From assembly GCA_030998225.1 (NCBI GenBank), contig JAPYXD010000250.1, positions 4,898,001-4,962,000 of the forward strand: DNA of 64,000 nt, given 5' to 3'. Both the position numbers and the translations under genes were made by a program. The DNA is from Diplolepis rosae (lineage: Eukaryota; Arthropoda; Insecta; Hymenoptera; Diplolepididae). Below the pieces are notes generated by a model. The model worked only from the letters and a program-made list of their open reading frames with translations. It did not search any database and had not been told where the DNA came from. Numbering within the stretch: position 1 is the stretch's first letter; every line of letters begins with the position of its first letter. Shown here piece by piece: positions 12,330 through 25,173 of this stretch.

Positions 12330-12454
12330 AATGTAGTTGTAAAAAAAAGTGACTGTAACGAGGGAGACTTGTTGTCGCTACGTGACCCATGGCTACAGTA
12401 ACATTATTTGTTTGCCATGGTAGCCATATTCTGAATACCTGGTCGTGGCGACTA

Positions 12455-12934
12455 CACTGGGAAAAAAAAACATGGTGAAATCAACGGGAAGGAGTCTCGT
12501 CGCCAATTTCACGTTGGCGTAGCGTTGCTCTCCCGTTGAATCGCCGGTGTTATTCAACGTTGTATTGACGGTAGAGCCAACGTTAAATCACCCAAAAATG
12601 ATCAGCTGTGGCAATACTCGCGATTGTTCTTGTCAGTTCTTTTGTTTTCCTAATAAAAGTTTTCCTAATTATATATTGGTATTTAAAAGCAAAGCACTGC
12701 CAATTTCATTATGGATATGAAATTGCATCATCGTGTGATATTTTCAAATAACACGGCGTTCCAACGTTAATATTCCCGGTAAATTGACGGGGCTGACATA
12801 GCTAGATTAACGTGAGTTTCAACGCTACATTGACGGTGATAGCACGTTAACCTAACGTTGTAAAGGCACCGATGCTCATTCCCGTCAATGCAACGGGAAT
12901 TTCCGGATAACCTGGCGGTTTTTTTTTCCCAGTG
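12455..12934. mobile_element. 480-bp TA-flanked MITE (CACTGGGAAAAAAAAAC ends)
   Basis: Left end CACTGGGAAAAAAAAAC; the right end is its complement ending CCCAGTG. TA lies on both sides (12453-12454, 12935-12936). The interior is dense in AACGTTG, CAACG and CGTTAA words. It is non-coding and of Tc1/mariner type by target site. The flanks (12340-12450 and 12940-13310) share GTCGCT, GTAGTCGC and GTAACTGT words, suggesting it landed in an older element of about 1 kb whose ends I cannot fix. Confidence 0.78.
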
Positions 12935-13350
12935 TAGTTAACATCGTTGAAATTGTCCTTAACTCTTAAATCTAGCTATGAGAATTTGAAACATTGAGTT
13001 GTCATGGCTAGTTAACGTAGTCGCTATAACCAGTGCAGTAAAGTTCACACTCGTTGAATTCGCTGTGTATTATTTCGAGTGATGCATATTATTTTTCATA
13101 GCAACTGATATGAACTCTTTTGAGAATTCAATTTAATGTGTCGAGCGGGTCGAAACTCTAATTTTAAATCCTACTAATTTAAAGTTTCAACCCGCTCTAC
13201 AGATTCCGACCATAAGATTTTCAAAAGAGGTTAGGAATTTAATTTTATACAACTTTATAGTTGACACTTACATATAGTAACTGTGACAACATTACATAGT
13301 CGCTGCGACTACATTATATCTTAATAAAATATAAATTATTAAAAAAATGA

Positions 13351-13743
13351 TCAGTGAAGAAAAGGAATTACATATAATTTTTGTGCCCCACCTTCCGTAA
13401 GAGACAATTTTAGCTGTATACATTTAGTGGAGACTGCGGTTATCGAACAGGATTTAATGTTTTGTGAGGGTTCGCTGTACAACCTCCACATATCAAATTT
13501 ACCAGAATTACAAGGGTAGGTGTACATCGATTTCTTTCTCTTCCATACTTGATATTCCAATTTCAAATTTCCATGGTCCCAAAACATTCTCCTTACGCTC
13601 GCAATAGTACCATTTTTCAGGAGAATCACATTATTTGGTGATACATTTGAGATAGTGAATTCTTTGTATCTAACTTTAGTTACGTTGTTTTCTGGATCAC
13701 TATGTAAAATTTCAATAATTGGTGGTAGCGTAACATTTTTATA
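13351..13743 (-). pseudogene. C-terminal coding fragment, probably transposon-derived
   Basis: An open minus-strand frame of about 130 codons runs from ATT at 13743 to a stop at 13353-13351. An in-frame TGA lies just upstream and there is no obvious acceptor. Recognisable blocks are PPIIEILHSDPENNVTKVRY, then VILLKNGTIASV, ending LYVIPFLH*. This pattern (a short basic region, then a hydrophobic IP-x-LH end) recalls the C-terminus of transposon-borne zinc-finger proteins common in insects, but I do not recognise it firmly. GTG at 13629 is not a plausible start; the frame continues upstream of it. Confidence 0.4.
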
Positions 13744-15060
13744 AATTCAATAAAACTTATTTCTTTCGTAATTAATATGATCCAACGTAAATTTAATAAA
13801 TTTATTAAGTTATTTAAAAATTTTAATACTATAGAGGTTAGTATTCGATTAGTGCCTGACTAAAATATCAGACAGGGGCCTGTCTAGATCTAACCAATTT
13901 TTGGAGTCTGCAATAGTGAGACTTGCATATTAGTGCCTGGTCAGAGATTCGTGGGTAGATACTGATGAAGATTCTCTAGTCACGGCCCGGTCAACGCCTG
14001 GTTGATTTTTTCTGGTCCAGGTATTAAATTAAATTTAATAATACTTTTTAAAATGTGATACTTAATATCACGAATACTAAAATTGAATTTTTATTATTTT
14101 TTAAAGATTAATGTATTATTTTTCCAAACATCTCAGAATAAATCTGAATGCAGTAATAAACAACTTTAAATTTTTTTTCAATTATTTCTTAACATACTCA
14201 AATAATATTGAGTTAAACTACATGTATAAATAGTATAATAATTTACGTTTCTGTAATACCTTGCTTGCAAATTCAATATTAAATGGATTGTCCGTGAAGC
14301 TGATATAAAAAATCGTTTCTTGAAAAATACACGCCTTCGTCCACTCGTGAAAATCAACATAAACGTCTCGAAATTCTTAACTAGGTATCGGACAATAGTC
14401 TTCTTCAAGGAGGAAAAGAACCTCTCAGGATTGCTTATATAAAAAAATTTTCGTTCAGCAAAGCCACATGTCTCGAGTCGGTTTCGAAAACAGAACAGAT
14501 CATTCTGTGAGAGACTCCGGTAACAAAGTCTTCACAAAAAGTTTTTAAAAAATGTAAACCTTGTTCGCGTTTTGCCATTGATAACTAATTTGGCATCGTT
14601 CTTTAATAATAAAATTTTTTCAAATTGCGGTCGGTTCGTGTGCAAAAAAAAAAATAATTTTTATGTTTTCCGGTTCTTTATTCACAGTGAACTATGAATA
14701 TTTTTTCAATTCGTGATTCTGCATACTGGACTAGTTCATTTTGAATTGCAAGCTATGAGATAAGTTTTTCAATTTTATGATAATCCTTATTTTAATTATT
14801 CCGTTCCGTTTTACAGAAATTTTAAAATTAATCTTTGAATTTATGGCACTGAAGAGGGCCCCCATATGCGGCCGAAACGTTTGCCTTGCTTTCTGTTTGA
14901 GTATTTTTATATTTAATAGTGAAAATTTTAATCGAAGAAAATAAAAAGAATCTGACCCTATGCCAAAATAATGAGAAATGAAAAAAATTCTATGAATTTT
15001 GGGTCAATATAATAGGAGACATGTTATCAAACATGTCACTTTAAAATTCTAGTTAATACT
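13744..15060. other. Gene-free stretch with a GGCCC-type repeat and a hammerhead-like motif
   Basis: 13850-14030 is a GC-richer island with GTGCCTGACT, AGGGGCCTG, TGCCTGGTCA and GGCCCGGTCA words, partly self-complementary. 14849-14882 carries a CTGAAGAG...GGCCGAAACGTTTG motif (see findings). The rest is AT-rich with no supported gene. Confidence 0.4.
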
Positions 15061-15064
15061 ATAC

Positions 15065-15232
15065 ACGTATAAAAAAGAACTTAGACGGTTAAGTTTCTCA
15101 TAAAACGAAAAGAGTGTAAAACCTAAGAATTTTTTATTTTAATTTTGTTACGAGTAGATCTGAATGTTAGTTCTTACACTTTCTCCGTTTTATGCGAAAA
15201 TTAATCGTCTAAGTTTCTTTTTTATACGTGTG
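15065..15232. repeat. Imperfect hairpin
   Basis: ACACGTATAAAAAAGAACTT at 15062-15081 is complementary to AAGTTTCTTTTTTATACGTG at 15210-15229, and the pairing continues inward with a few mismatches for about 70 bp per arm. Probably a small foldback MITE; ends not resolved. Confidence 0.5.
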
Positions 15233-15470
15233 TGAGCAGTTTCTGTCCCGTTTGAGGGTCGTCCGGGCTAGATATTTTTTATTTTAATTTTGTTCCGAGT
15301 ATCACTGAATATGTTACATCGGAATATAACATTCTTAGGTATCATACTTTTTTCATCTTATGCGAAAATTTACCATGTAATTACGATTGGCCTCTTTAAA
15401 AATAAAAGTAAAAAACTTCTTTATTATAATTTAAACATTTTTTATTGTTCACAGAGTCTAGTAAACTATT

Positions 15471-16115
15471 AGTTTTATGTGCCTCCGGCGCATTAACGCG
15501 TTTTTATGCTACAGTTGAGAGTAGCGTAATTTTGTGTATTACCGTTGACGGTATTACGATACAGAGGAACATAATGTAAAAATTGATCTGCCCATGCGAC
15601 TATTACGATACAGCGGAGCATAATGCGTCTATTACAATACGGTGACAGGTTGTGACATACGCACAAAAATCGTGATAACAATTTTTTTTCGGTCATTCGC
15701 AAAAACAAAAATACCGTTTTGTAGGATTTGTCATGACGCACTTTTTATCTTAATACAATTTTTATGCAGCCGTAATATTTTTTTAGATAAAAATTAAAAA
15801 CACTCAATTTTTCTTCATCAAAACTGATCGAAAATCAGTGTTTTTCAAAACATAATGTATCAAATGAAATATGTCGAAACATTTTTCTTTAAATAATATT
15901 TTAATGTAAATAAAAAACCATGTTTTTGTAATTGTCCCGGTAGAAAGTCTCTAATAAATTTTTAATTTCGGAAAACTTCCAGCGACAAAGTTGTTCCTTA
16001 CGAGACTCGCTTAAAATGCTCGCAGGACTAATCTCGCCTCGGCTTCAATCTCCTGCGAGCATTGTCGCTCGTCGCGTAATAACCCTCATTATGTGCCTTG
16101 CCGCATAATATACCA
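15471..16115 (+). mobile_element. E-family element, copy E1 (TTTATGTGCC ends)
   Basis: Starts TTTTATGTGCCTCCGGCG and ends near TTATGTGCC...GCATAATATACC. The sequence between 15510 and 15660 (GCTACAGTTGAGAGTAGC, TTACGATACAGAGGAAC) and the stem GCTCGCAGGA...TCCTGCGAGC at 16017-16060 also occur at 31235-32052 and, inverted, at 44796-45395. No ORF of substance. Non-autonomous element of unknown superfamily. Confidence 0.6.
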
Positions 16116-16209
16116 TTGTGTTTCCGAACCTTGTTCTATTGTTTCTAGTGGAAACAAAAATATTTTTAAATTCGTCTAATCAGACGTTTGAAACTTCAGC
16201 CCAATACAC

Positions 16210-17390
16210 AATCCCAAGCGAAAAAATCGGTGTACTGCCAATCCTTACAACCGGCGCGGTACCCTTCCGGTTATAACCCGTGAGTAATGCCAGTGCTGCC
16301 GATCAGCACTGTGCCAAGCGTTGGCACACTATTGGGGCGGCACTGGCTAAACACCGGCGCAGTGCCACCGTTCAGTGTTAGCAAACAACCAACTTTTGAG
16401 TAATGCCAAGCCTTTCTATCGTCTATCATTGCCGACAAACATGTTAGTAATGCTATGAGCAGTACTCTAAAAAAAATCAATTTCATTCTACACATTAGTT
16501 TGTGTGTAGTGTAGAGGGGAATGTGTGTTTGTAGGTAAGTTTGTATATAAAAATACTAGGTTACAGTTTGCTTGAAAGTAAATAAAGTTTTGAAATGTAC
16601 TAAGAATATTCATCGATTCAACTACTGCTCTTATTTGATTTACCTATGTTCCTGCAGTTCACTTAACTTCAAAAATGACACTGGGGCCTTTACGAACTAC
16701 GGAAAGTAAGTTAAAAAGTAGTCAAACCTACTGAGATTTTTTTTCTGTGTACGTGTAACAAAAAAGTATTGTCAAAGTACTCAGAAAAAATTTTTTAGCT
16801 TGAAAACAGATTTTTTACTGTGAAAACAGTAAACTTAACCTTCCAAGCGAATATCCCTCCGTTGCCGTTAAAAACAGTAAATATTAGAGTCTTACCTCGA
16901 ACTTTCCCTGTACTTTTTATCTTAGTACTAGTGCTAGCAACGCACCAGCACTGAAGGCCTGCGCTAGAGCAGTACCGCTGGTCAGCACTCGTGCAGCGCT
17001 GCTGGTCAGCACTATGCCGGTGTTACCTTTCGAAGTTTTGCCAGCACCGCGACAGACTTCATGAGGATCTACTGCCAGTACTATGCCAGCGCTGGAAGTC
17101 CGCTGGCAGTGCTGGCGCGGTGCTGCGCCGGTTGTAAATTTCCGCCTGGGATTCCGAGTTATAGTGATCAGTACTATACTAGTACGACTCGAGTACTGGT
17201 TTGCCAGTAATGGCATGCCCGTATAAGCCTGGTACTGACTGGTACTGGCAGGTAGTACTCAGCCAGTTCTGTTAAAGCGTTATCATCCTCGTATTATTCC
17301 AGTACATGCGCCAGTACTGATTGTCAGTACCGCGCCCGTATCCGGAAGTATGGACGTAGTACTGCGCTCATTGTTAAAGTATGATTGGGT
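16210..17390 (-). repeat. G-family element, copy G1, with CCAGTACT/GCCAGCACTG-saturated ends
   Basis: The core 16499-16910 is reverse-complementary to the plus-strand cores at 20255-20650 and 27310-27720. G1 is flanked at 16230-16400 and especially 16920-17390 by dense CAGTACT, CAGCACTG and CCAGTAC words, while the other two copies have CCGGGTTC words instead. ORFs in the GC-rich part are artefacts of the repeated words. Ends approximate. Confidence 0.5.
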
Positions 17391-19934
17391 GTAAGTGGAA
17401 AAATCATTGTTTAGCAACAATGATTCCCTTCGTATTATTCGAAAAAGTGACGTAAAACGTTCTGGTATCTAAAATTATTCAAGTAATAATACCGAACATT
17501 GCAGTGAAATAAAAATTTAACGTCTAAAAAGAAAACCTAAACAATTTTTTAATATTTTAATTGCTCACACATTTCTACGGTGGTTTCAACAACATGATTT
17601 ATTATTTTTATTATTTATTAACAAGTAAATTATTATATTTATATATATAATAATAAATATTTAAATTCATTGGACTTTGTGTCATTTATTTATTGCATTG
17701 ATATAATTATTTTAGTTGAAGGGACAGATTTGCAGAAAAATACTTTTAACGATATTTTAAAAAAATATTATAGTTTCTGTATTACTTCTTTCAGAGCTGT
17801 AGCCTTTCTCAAGAAATAGAAAAAATTTTGGGTGTAAAAAAACTATGAATAATAAGATTGGAATTCTTAAAATTTCGATTGAATTTTTATTTGGCGAAAA
17901 CTTTCCTTTCATCGTAATAATACGTTAAAGTGATCCATAACTGTAATTTTTGTGTAGGTCTAAAATTAGAGATGAAACTTTTTGATTGGGGTAACGTGTT
18001 TATCCAAATAAGACATTCTCAGAACGTATAACGATATTTATATCTATAAACCTATAAAATTCAAACTTAAAAACCTTATAAATATTAAAAAAAAAACTAT
18101 CGAATTCTATAACTTGTAGGTTAGAGATACGGTTCGAGTTTGGAAATAAATTCGAATTTATAAGAATTTATATTATTTTACATTATTTTACATTAAATAT
18201 AATGCGCGAAATTTCCTAAAGAAGGACGTAACTGCACTATGCGCAGGCGTAATTTCGATTTCACAGAAACGTATTTTTTCGTTTTCATGGACCGTGTCAA
18301 GTGTAGGTACAGAAGATTTATCAATTAATTAATTTCTTATATATGAATTATTTTGGAAAAGCTTAAGTAATGTACCAATACTTCAACTCAATTTCTCTAA
18401 AAATGTTTGCACGTCTTTTACCATTTGCACGGCAGCATGGTAATACAGAAAAACACTGTAACTTTAACAAGATACCAAGAGATGTCGCTGACATCGGATC
18501 CATCCGCAGACTCAAAAAAGACAGCTGGGAAGTGCAACATCAGACATCGATTTGCTGACCCTTCGTGACTGAAATTTTTCGTTCGGTGCTATTTCAATTG
18601 AACTTAGTTAATAATAATGTAATGTTCTTGATTGGGAGTAAAAAATTATTGAATGAAGTTAATAAAGTGACTTTCACAAGACGATTCTTTTCGATAAACG
18701 CGATATTTGGTTATACAGTGCTTGACAAACAACCCTCGGCAACCCCCTATTCGTGATTTTTAGGTCGCAGAAAAGTCTTGCATCGTTGTGCTATTGATAT
18801 CGCTGTTTTACAGTAGTAAGTAAATTTAAATTTCTCTTGGGAGAAAATGTATTATTGTACACATTAAATAGCTCACAAACTGCTTGCAGAAAACGAAAAT
18901 TTGAATGCAATTAATAAGTGTAAACTATCTTTGTATATGTTAACTGCATAAGTTACAAAGCTCCTGGTTCCATCTCTATCCTTTCTCTTGAATGTCAGTT
19001 TTATTCGAAATATTAATTTTTTTAGATTTATTAGGAATAAAAAAAATTGAACTGTTTTAATCTAAACAATTAAGAGGTGTGGGGAAGGGGTACATACATA
19101 TCTAACTACACTAATTAACAACAAGGTTTTTCTTATTCATGCGTTAATTTTAAGCATTTCATTAAGGATTTTTCGAATCCATCTACTTGTGTAAAAAGTA
19201 AATAAATTAAGGAGGTACAATGACTAAATTTTCTTTAATTGTAAGTTCTTGGATTTTAAATTTCAACTACAGAAACAAAATGTCAGGAATGTCCACAATT
19301 TTACTTTTTTTTTGCTGTACACACAGTATTTAAAAAATATACCTGAAATTAAAAACTCCTACATAAAAAATAAAAAGTTAAACAGAAAATTATACTGGGA
19401 AAAAAGTGATTATTGCAACTTAAAATAAATAGTGATTTCAACTAAAAAAAAACGTAGTTCCTCTAGGCAACAGATAAATTTTTATAATTACTGTAATTAT
19501 GAATTGAAACTTCATGAATTGCGAAGGCCAATTTGTTACATACACATATAATAGTTGTTATAAAAGTGTATTCGTAGTGAAAATAAATAATGCTGTATGA
19601 AAATGGTAAATAATGTGATGGAGTACCAGCGAATAGAATATTATAATTGGAATACTAAAATGAATAGTTGTTTTACTCCTAAATTCAAATTTATTTAATG
19701 CATTTATAAAAATCATATTGAACGTATTTCAGAAAACAAGTGTATAATTTTTCATTCATGTGTGTATACATTTTTATTCAATACAAGAATCCAGGTAAAA
19801 TAAATAAATTAATACCCGGTATATTGGAAAATAATCTTTATTTCATGTTAGAATAATATGCAAACTTATAGAATAAGTATCATTAGAGACTCTGTAAAAA
19901 CAAATTACATATGAACGTTTGCCAATCACACCCT
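17391..19934. other. AT-rich stretch, no gene or repeat recognised
   Basis: About 2.5 kb without supported features. ORFs of 60-63 codons at 18370-18756 have no motif, splice or codon evidence. A short ACTGGGAAAAAA sequence near 19395 resembles the MITE end at 12455, but I see no partner end. Confidence 0.4.
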
Positions 19935-20890
19935 GCTTAAAATGACGGATAGAACCCAGATAAGAGCCGGGTAAAAGTCGGTTCTTATCCGGCGCTACTG
20001 GATTTATACCTGGTTTTTGTCCCCGGTTTATACCCGGAGCTTAACTGGATTCTATCTGGGATCGCATAATATCTTTACACGGTTTCTACATGGTTCTTAT
20101 CCGGGACCTTTGAGATTTTCATCCGGTTTGTAGTCGGCTCCTCAAAATACGTATACTCGGTTCTTATTCGGCGCTACTGGATTTGTAGCCGGTTTTTGTC
20201 CCCGGTTTATATTCGTAGCTTAACCGGGTTCTATCTGGGATCGCATAATATCTTTACACTAAGAGAAAAAGTATTCTATCTGACTCTAATATTTACCATT
20301 TTTAACGGCAACGGAGGAATATTCGCTTGGAAGGTTAAATTCACTGTTTTCACAGTAAAAAATCTGTTTTCAAGCTGGGAAATATTTTCTGAATAAATTG
20401 ACAGTACTTTTTTGTTACACGTACACCGAAAAAATATCTCAGTAGGTTTGAATACTTTTTAACTTACTTTCCGTAGTTCGTAAAAGCCCCAGTGTCATTT
20501 TTGAAGTTAAGTGAACTGCAGGAACATAGGTAGTTGAATCGATGAATATTCTTAGTACATTTCAAAACTGTATTTACTTTCAAGTAGACACTTAACTTGC
20601 TATTTTTATATACACACTAACCTTCAAACACACACCCCCCTCTACACTACACAAACGCTCGTTTAGTTAGCATTAAAAATTATTCTTAACGCTGCGGATT
20701 CGAACCCTCTCTACTTATAATTAACGCATTACTAACCTAACGACTAAGCCTCTCAGCTGTGCACGCTTGGAAGTTGGAATACAAGAAAGAAAATAGCGCT
20801 TATAACCTGCAACTACTGCAGGCTCGTGTAAAAAGTGTTTGGGCCCCGTGTAATCGGGAATTTTTAAATTTTATGCCAATTTATGATTCT
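19935..20890 (+). repeat. G-family element, copy G2, with CCGGGTTC-rich left part and tRNA-like tail
   Basis: 19945-20250 is packed with GGTTCTTATCCGG, GGTTTTTGTCCCCGG and GGGTTCTATCTGGG words, with an internal tandem duplication of about 190 bp (from the TTCTTATCCGGCGCTACTGG block near 20000 to its second copy near 20160). 20255-20650 is the shared G core. 20690-20770 contains, on the minus strand, a tRNA-like segment with a B-box-like GGTTCGAATCC and an A-box-like TTAGTCGTTAGG. The whole stretch recurs at 27130-28010. Confidence 0.6.
20690..20770 (-). repeat. tRNA-derived segment (SINE-like) in G2
   Basis: The complement reads GCTGAGAGGCTTAGTCGTTA and later GGTTCGAATCCGCAGC. The outer GCTG and CAGC pair like a shortened acceptor stem, and the B box is near consensus, but no anticodon stem forms. 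It is therefore a tRNA-derived relic rather than a tRNA gene. Same sequence near 27765-27845. Confidence 0.5.
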
Positions 20891-21523
20891 GATTAAAATT
20901 TTTAAGATTTCTAATTATTAAATTGATTTTCTATAAAATAAAATATTTTTGAAAGAAACAGATCAAAATTTTGAATTAAAGAACGTTACATAATAAAAAG
21001 ATTTATATACATTTTCGAAGTATTAATTTTTATTATTGTATATTAGTGATAATTTATACAGGTTATGATTCCTTTAATTTTTGTTTTCAAGAATAAAATC
21101 AACGTATGTGCAGAATCTAAAAAATTTGAGTTTTTTCAATTCCAAAATACAATCAAACTTTTGAATCATCAAAATTATTTCATAAAGAAATTATGCATTC
21201 AAGTTCGCAAAAAGTAATTCCAACTAATGAAGTACTAATAAAAAAATCTGCCCGCTTCGTGGGCACATTCTCATCGCGCGCAGCTCGCTTCGCTCGCAAG
21301 TTTGAGCGCGCCATAGGGCGCGCGATTTGATCGTCACGCTTCGCGCTCCGTTCTTTCTGGACCTGGTGCTTCGCGCTCGGTCTTGTACTCTTCGCATACA
21401 TTTAAGTTTATTTTTTATAATTTGATACTGAAGCTCAAACCAATTTTATAATAATATTACAGATGATGTGAATTACACATTTTCTCAAAGTCACTCAATT
21501 TCTTTTTGAATTTAAGTGAAACA

Positions 21524-22928
21524 CACGGAGAAAAATAGTTAAAGTAATTTTACTCAACTTCCGATCAAATTTGGGACATAAGGACAAGTTAGAAGGTATT
21601 TAGTATCACTGTATTTATTTGTGATATATTAAATGTTCGAAAATGAATCAAAGTTGAGTAAAATTCAGAAGTGTAGGGTGAAGTATGAAAGCGTGCATTA
21701 AAATTTTTTAAATATATATATTATTACTCGTAGTATAACTATAAAAAACTAATCTTTTATTAAATCACATAAATAGTAGAGCTTTCCGTTCATTCTACTC
21801 TACGCTTCAATCGAGAGTTGAGTAAATCGTAAATCGCAAGATTTATTCCAACAGCTACATCTATTCACGCAGGAACGAATGAAAGTAATCTGCGCCTTGG
21901 GCACACATGATTAATTTTTAATTTCAAAAACTTAAATTCTTAAAATTAAATTGATCTTATGAAAATTTAAACAAAAAAAAATCGATAAGTGTATTACATA
22001 AAATATGAAATATCACATAAATTACTCAGGCAGAATAATAATTTGGAATTCGCAAAAGTAAAATCCATATTTTGAAAATATAAAACACAGAAAATAAAAG
22101 AACCTTCTTTTAAATGTTTTTATACAAGATACTTCTTAATAATAATGCAATTTTTTAATGTACATTTGAAAATTTAGTTTCACTAAACTTCATACGTCGT
22201 TATAATAAAAATGTATACTAAATGTAATTTAATAATTATATTATATGTATCAATAATCATAGTTATAGTTGATTAATTATATTAATTTTTAAAAATATTT
22301 TATTAATCATTTATGAAAAAAGTTGATTTATTTTTACTTGAGTAAGGCTAAAAAATTTTATTGACGGCACTTACTCTCACAAGCTCTGAATAACTCATGC
22401 AGTCACTATATAAGAAAGTTCCAAATTTTATATCTCAGCATTGTAAGCGAACGTGTGCGTGATTCGACGAAAGCGTATCGTACTATATATAAGTGTTGTT
22501 ATTAGGTTTATATATGTAAGGTTATATGTTTAAGTGTATTTGTAATTTGAAATATGATTGGCTACGTCCGTAATGGTGTGAATGTATTTGTAAGTTGTTT
22601 ATGTATATACCGGATGATTTTTTATTTGAGAGAAGCATACCATTGCCAGTTCAAATAATACGCCCGATGCTCATTTTACCCAACTACGGTTTGAAGCACC
22701 TCAAGCGTCGGTGATATACTTATACATTTCATGTTAACCCACTGACACATGTTGGTGCCCTGTCGTCGATAACGTTTTGCTCAACTCCTTACTATTCCCT
22801 ATGTAACGCTTATTGTTATTCACTTTGGGTGAATTAGGTATATATCAAATTAATTTTACCCGACTAGGATTTAATAGATTTTCAAATGTCCTTATGTCCC
22901 AAGTTTAATCGACAGAGTTGAGTAAAAT
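21524..22928 (-). mobile_element. A-family element, copy A2 (inverted relative to A1 and A3, one end lost)
   Basis: Begins CACGGAGAAAAATAGTT at 21524 and is reverse-complementary along its length to A3. At 22928 the expected other terminus is missing after GTTGAGTAAAATT, where B1 sequence resumes, so about 25 bp of the end was lost. It interrupts B1 between 21400 and 22929. Confidence 0.7.
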
Positions 22929-23818
22929 TCGCGCTCCATTTTCTGTATACATTTCAGTAACTTTTTAATAAATTACATGGTTAAAATAATTTATTTTCTT
23001 CCAAATCTCTCAAAAAGAAAAAACAATCGTATACTTTATTTAAGGAAACGATTTTGCAGAACAACACTTATTTCGTATCTCACATATTTTGGTGAAAAAA
23101 TGGAATTTTTGAATTTTATTCGTATTTTTTGGAATTGAAACGAAAAATATGCATCTTATGAAAAAATGTTACAATTCAAATTTGTGGGTATTTATGTAGA
23201 AAATAATATTGTATCATAACGTTTTTTCGTATCTCGTATAATTTAACTGGAAAATGGAATTTTGATATTAACTTTTTTCGAATTTGAATATGCTGTAACA
23301 TTTCTAATTTTTATTTAATCCGGAAATGTTATTAGGATAATTTGTAGAGATTTATGAGCACTATTAAAAACCAGTATTGAAATTTTTAATTTTTTCAAAA
23401 AGTTATTTTCAAAAACACAAAAGTAGTGCTCAATCCCTCAATTTTGATTGTATGTGGGTGGTTAACGAACTTGTCCTTACTTATTCGGCTCCGATAAAGT
23501 GTGCCAAAGCTTAATTCAATCTGATGATTTTATCGAGAGTTATGACGCACAAGACCTACTATACGCTCTGTGCGTGACTGCAGTGCCATAGCATGAGTGA
23601 ACTAAAGGAGGCTGTTCGAGAACTTTTGCAATGTATTATAATGGGACTTAGTTATAAAAATGTTTATTATCAATAAAAAAACAACAACAAAAAAACAATT
23701 TCATTCACTTTAAAATTCAATTGTTTTTCCTTGTGAAGTATTTGTGTGAAATCAGCAGTAAAAAGTAAGTATTTTCCATAATAAAAATTATATAGAAACC
23801 AGTAAATATAAGGTTAAG

Positions 23819-24867
23819 GTAGTTGTCATGCCAAAAATCAGTTTCTGGAAAAAGAAGTTTTTCTATGATTTCAAGACTGGAAATTATATCATCAGCCGTG
23901 TCATATGCAAGGAAAGACACTTTTTTTAATGAAAAAAATTAAAAATTACGAAAAAAAATATTTTAATAATGTTTTTTGTAATAGGATATTTCCTTACTTT
24001 CGCTTCTTGCCAATTTTTTAAAAATGATTGAAGTTTCTTAAATCATTGCTTATTTTTTCGGGGAAAATATTCTCTACAACTTGACCGTTTCCAATTTTTG
24101 ACAATAAATTCTTTAATGACTGAAATAATTAAAAATCAATTTTCCAAAACAAAATTTTTATAATCAAATTGCTGTATTTGATAATAATTTATTTATTATT
24201 TTAAAGAATTTGAAAATCTTTCTGTGGAAAAAATGACGCTTTCGACTGCGCTGGGATTCGAGCCCAGGTCTTTCGATTGCCGGTCGACTGCTCTGACCAC
24301 TGAGCTACACAGGCGTCCGACATCCCCTTCTCCACAGGAAGATCTCCTTATATCGCCTAGTGGCTCAGCCTTGCGGCTGTAAATGATTTCAAATTAATTA
24401 GTTGAGTTTGAAATTCTTATCACTGCCTACATTTTTCAAATTCTTTAAAATATTAAATTTTATTTGCATTATTTGCGATATAAGAGTTTGGAATTGTCTA
24501 CGAGGACACCTGTCGACAACGTATCCTATTTGACACGCGACTAGTGATCCTCCGATAATGTAGGCAGTGATAAGAATTTCAAACTCAACTAATTAATTTG
24601 AAATAATTTATTTATTTTCGAAAATTATAAAATAAGCTATGATTTAAGAAACTTCAATCATTTTCAAAAAATTGGTAAGAAGCGATAGTAAGGAAATATC
24701 CTATTACAAAAAACATTATTAAAATATTATTTTTCGTAATTTTTAAATTTTTTCATTAAAAAGAGTGTCTTTCCTTACATATGACACGGCTGATGATATA
24801 ATTTCCAGTCTTGACATCATAGAAAAACTTCTTTTTCCAGAGACTGATTTTTGGCATGACGACTACC
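23819..24867. mobile_element. 1.05-kb TTAA-flanked foldback element nested in H1
   Basis: Starts GGTAGTTGTCATGCC and ends GGCATGACGACTACC, with TTAA on both sides (23815-23818, 24868-24871). H2 preserves the empty site, GGTTAAGTTAATGACAG around 34313-34329, with a single TTAA. Outer arms of about 240 bp pair (23819-24060 with 24635-24867). A second inverted pair lies inside (24388-24435 with 24557-24605), and a tRNA-like sequence sits near the centre. TTAA targeting is piggyBac-like, though the ends lack CCC. Confidence 0.82.
24243..24314 (-). pseudogene. tRNA-like sequence (tRNA-Ala-type anticodon GGC, probably non-functional)
   Basis: On the minus strand, 72 nt fold as a cloverleaf. The acceptor GCCTGTG/CGCAGTC has 6 of 7 pairs and the D arm GCTC/GAGC is perfect with TAGCTCAGTGG (A box). 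The anticodon stem has 4 of 5 pairs around loop CCGGCAA, and the T arm CTGGG/CCCAG is perfect with GCTCGAATCCC (B box). Position 33 is C instead of the invariant U, and the copy sits in a foldback loop, so a tRNA-derived or captured pseudogene is more likely than a working gene. A half copy recurs at 58.3 kb. Confidence 0.55.
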
Positions 24868-24983
24868 TTAAGTTAATGACAGATCAAAACAGACTAGAAA
24901 AATAATAAACAATTAAATTGTAATTTCATGATGACAGTTTTAGGTACCTGTTGAGTAAATAAATATTAATTGTTTATTTTCAG

Positions 24984-25173
24984 ATTCAAATTCATCATGG
25001 ATATAATTATTAAAACAAGTTTTCAATCAATTAAACATACAATAGAATTTCAACCACAAACGAAAATTAAAGGTAAAAATCTTGTTCTAGCAGAACATGT
25101 ACGAGATGTCCAAGAGTTCCATAGAAATAATAACTTTTGCCTTCTTACTGCAGCTACCTACTTATTCCTTTGA
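24984..25173 (+). CDS. Exon-like ORF in the H1 interior
   Basis: A pyrimidine-rich acceptor (TGTTTATTTTCAG) precedes an open frame with ATG at 24997 (second ATG of a 67-codon ORF), reading MDIIIKTSFQSIKHTIEF then KGKNLVLAEHVRDVQEFH. The frame runs into the shared right arm of H and stops at 25171-25173. Residue composition looks like real protein. H2 has a different exon-like ORF at the same place. I do not recognise the family. Confidence 0.35.

Noticed and set aside
18370..18756. Two adjacent plus-strand ORFs (62 and 63 codons)
   Set aside because: No splice signals joining them, no recognisable domain, ordinary chance length in this composition.
24243..24314. Functional tRNA-Ala(GGC)
   Set aside because: C at position 33, mismatches in the acceptor and anticodon stems, location in a foldback loop, and a rearranged half copy elsewhere point to a tRNA-derived repeat.
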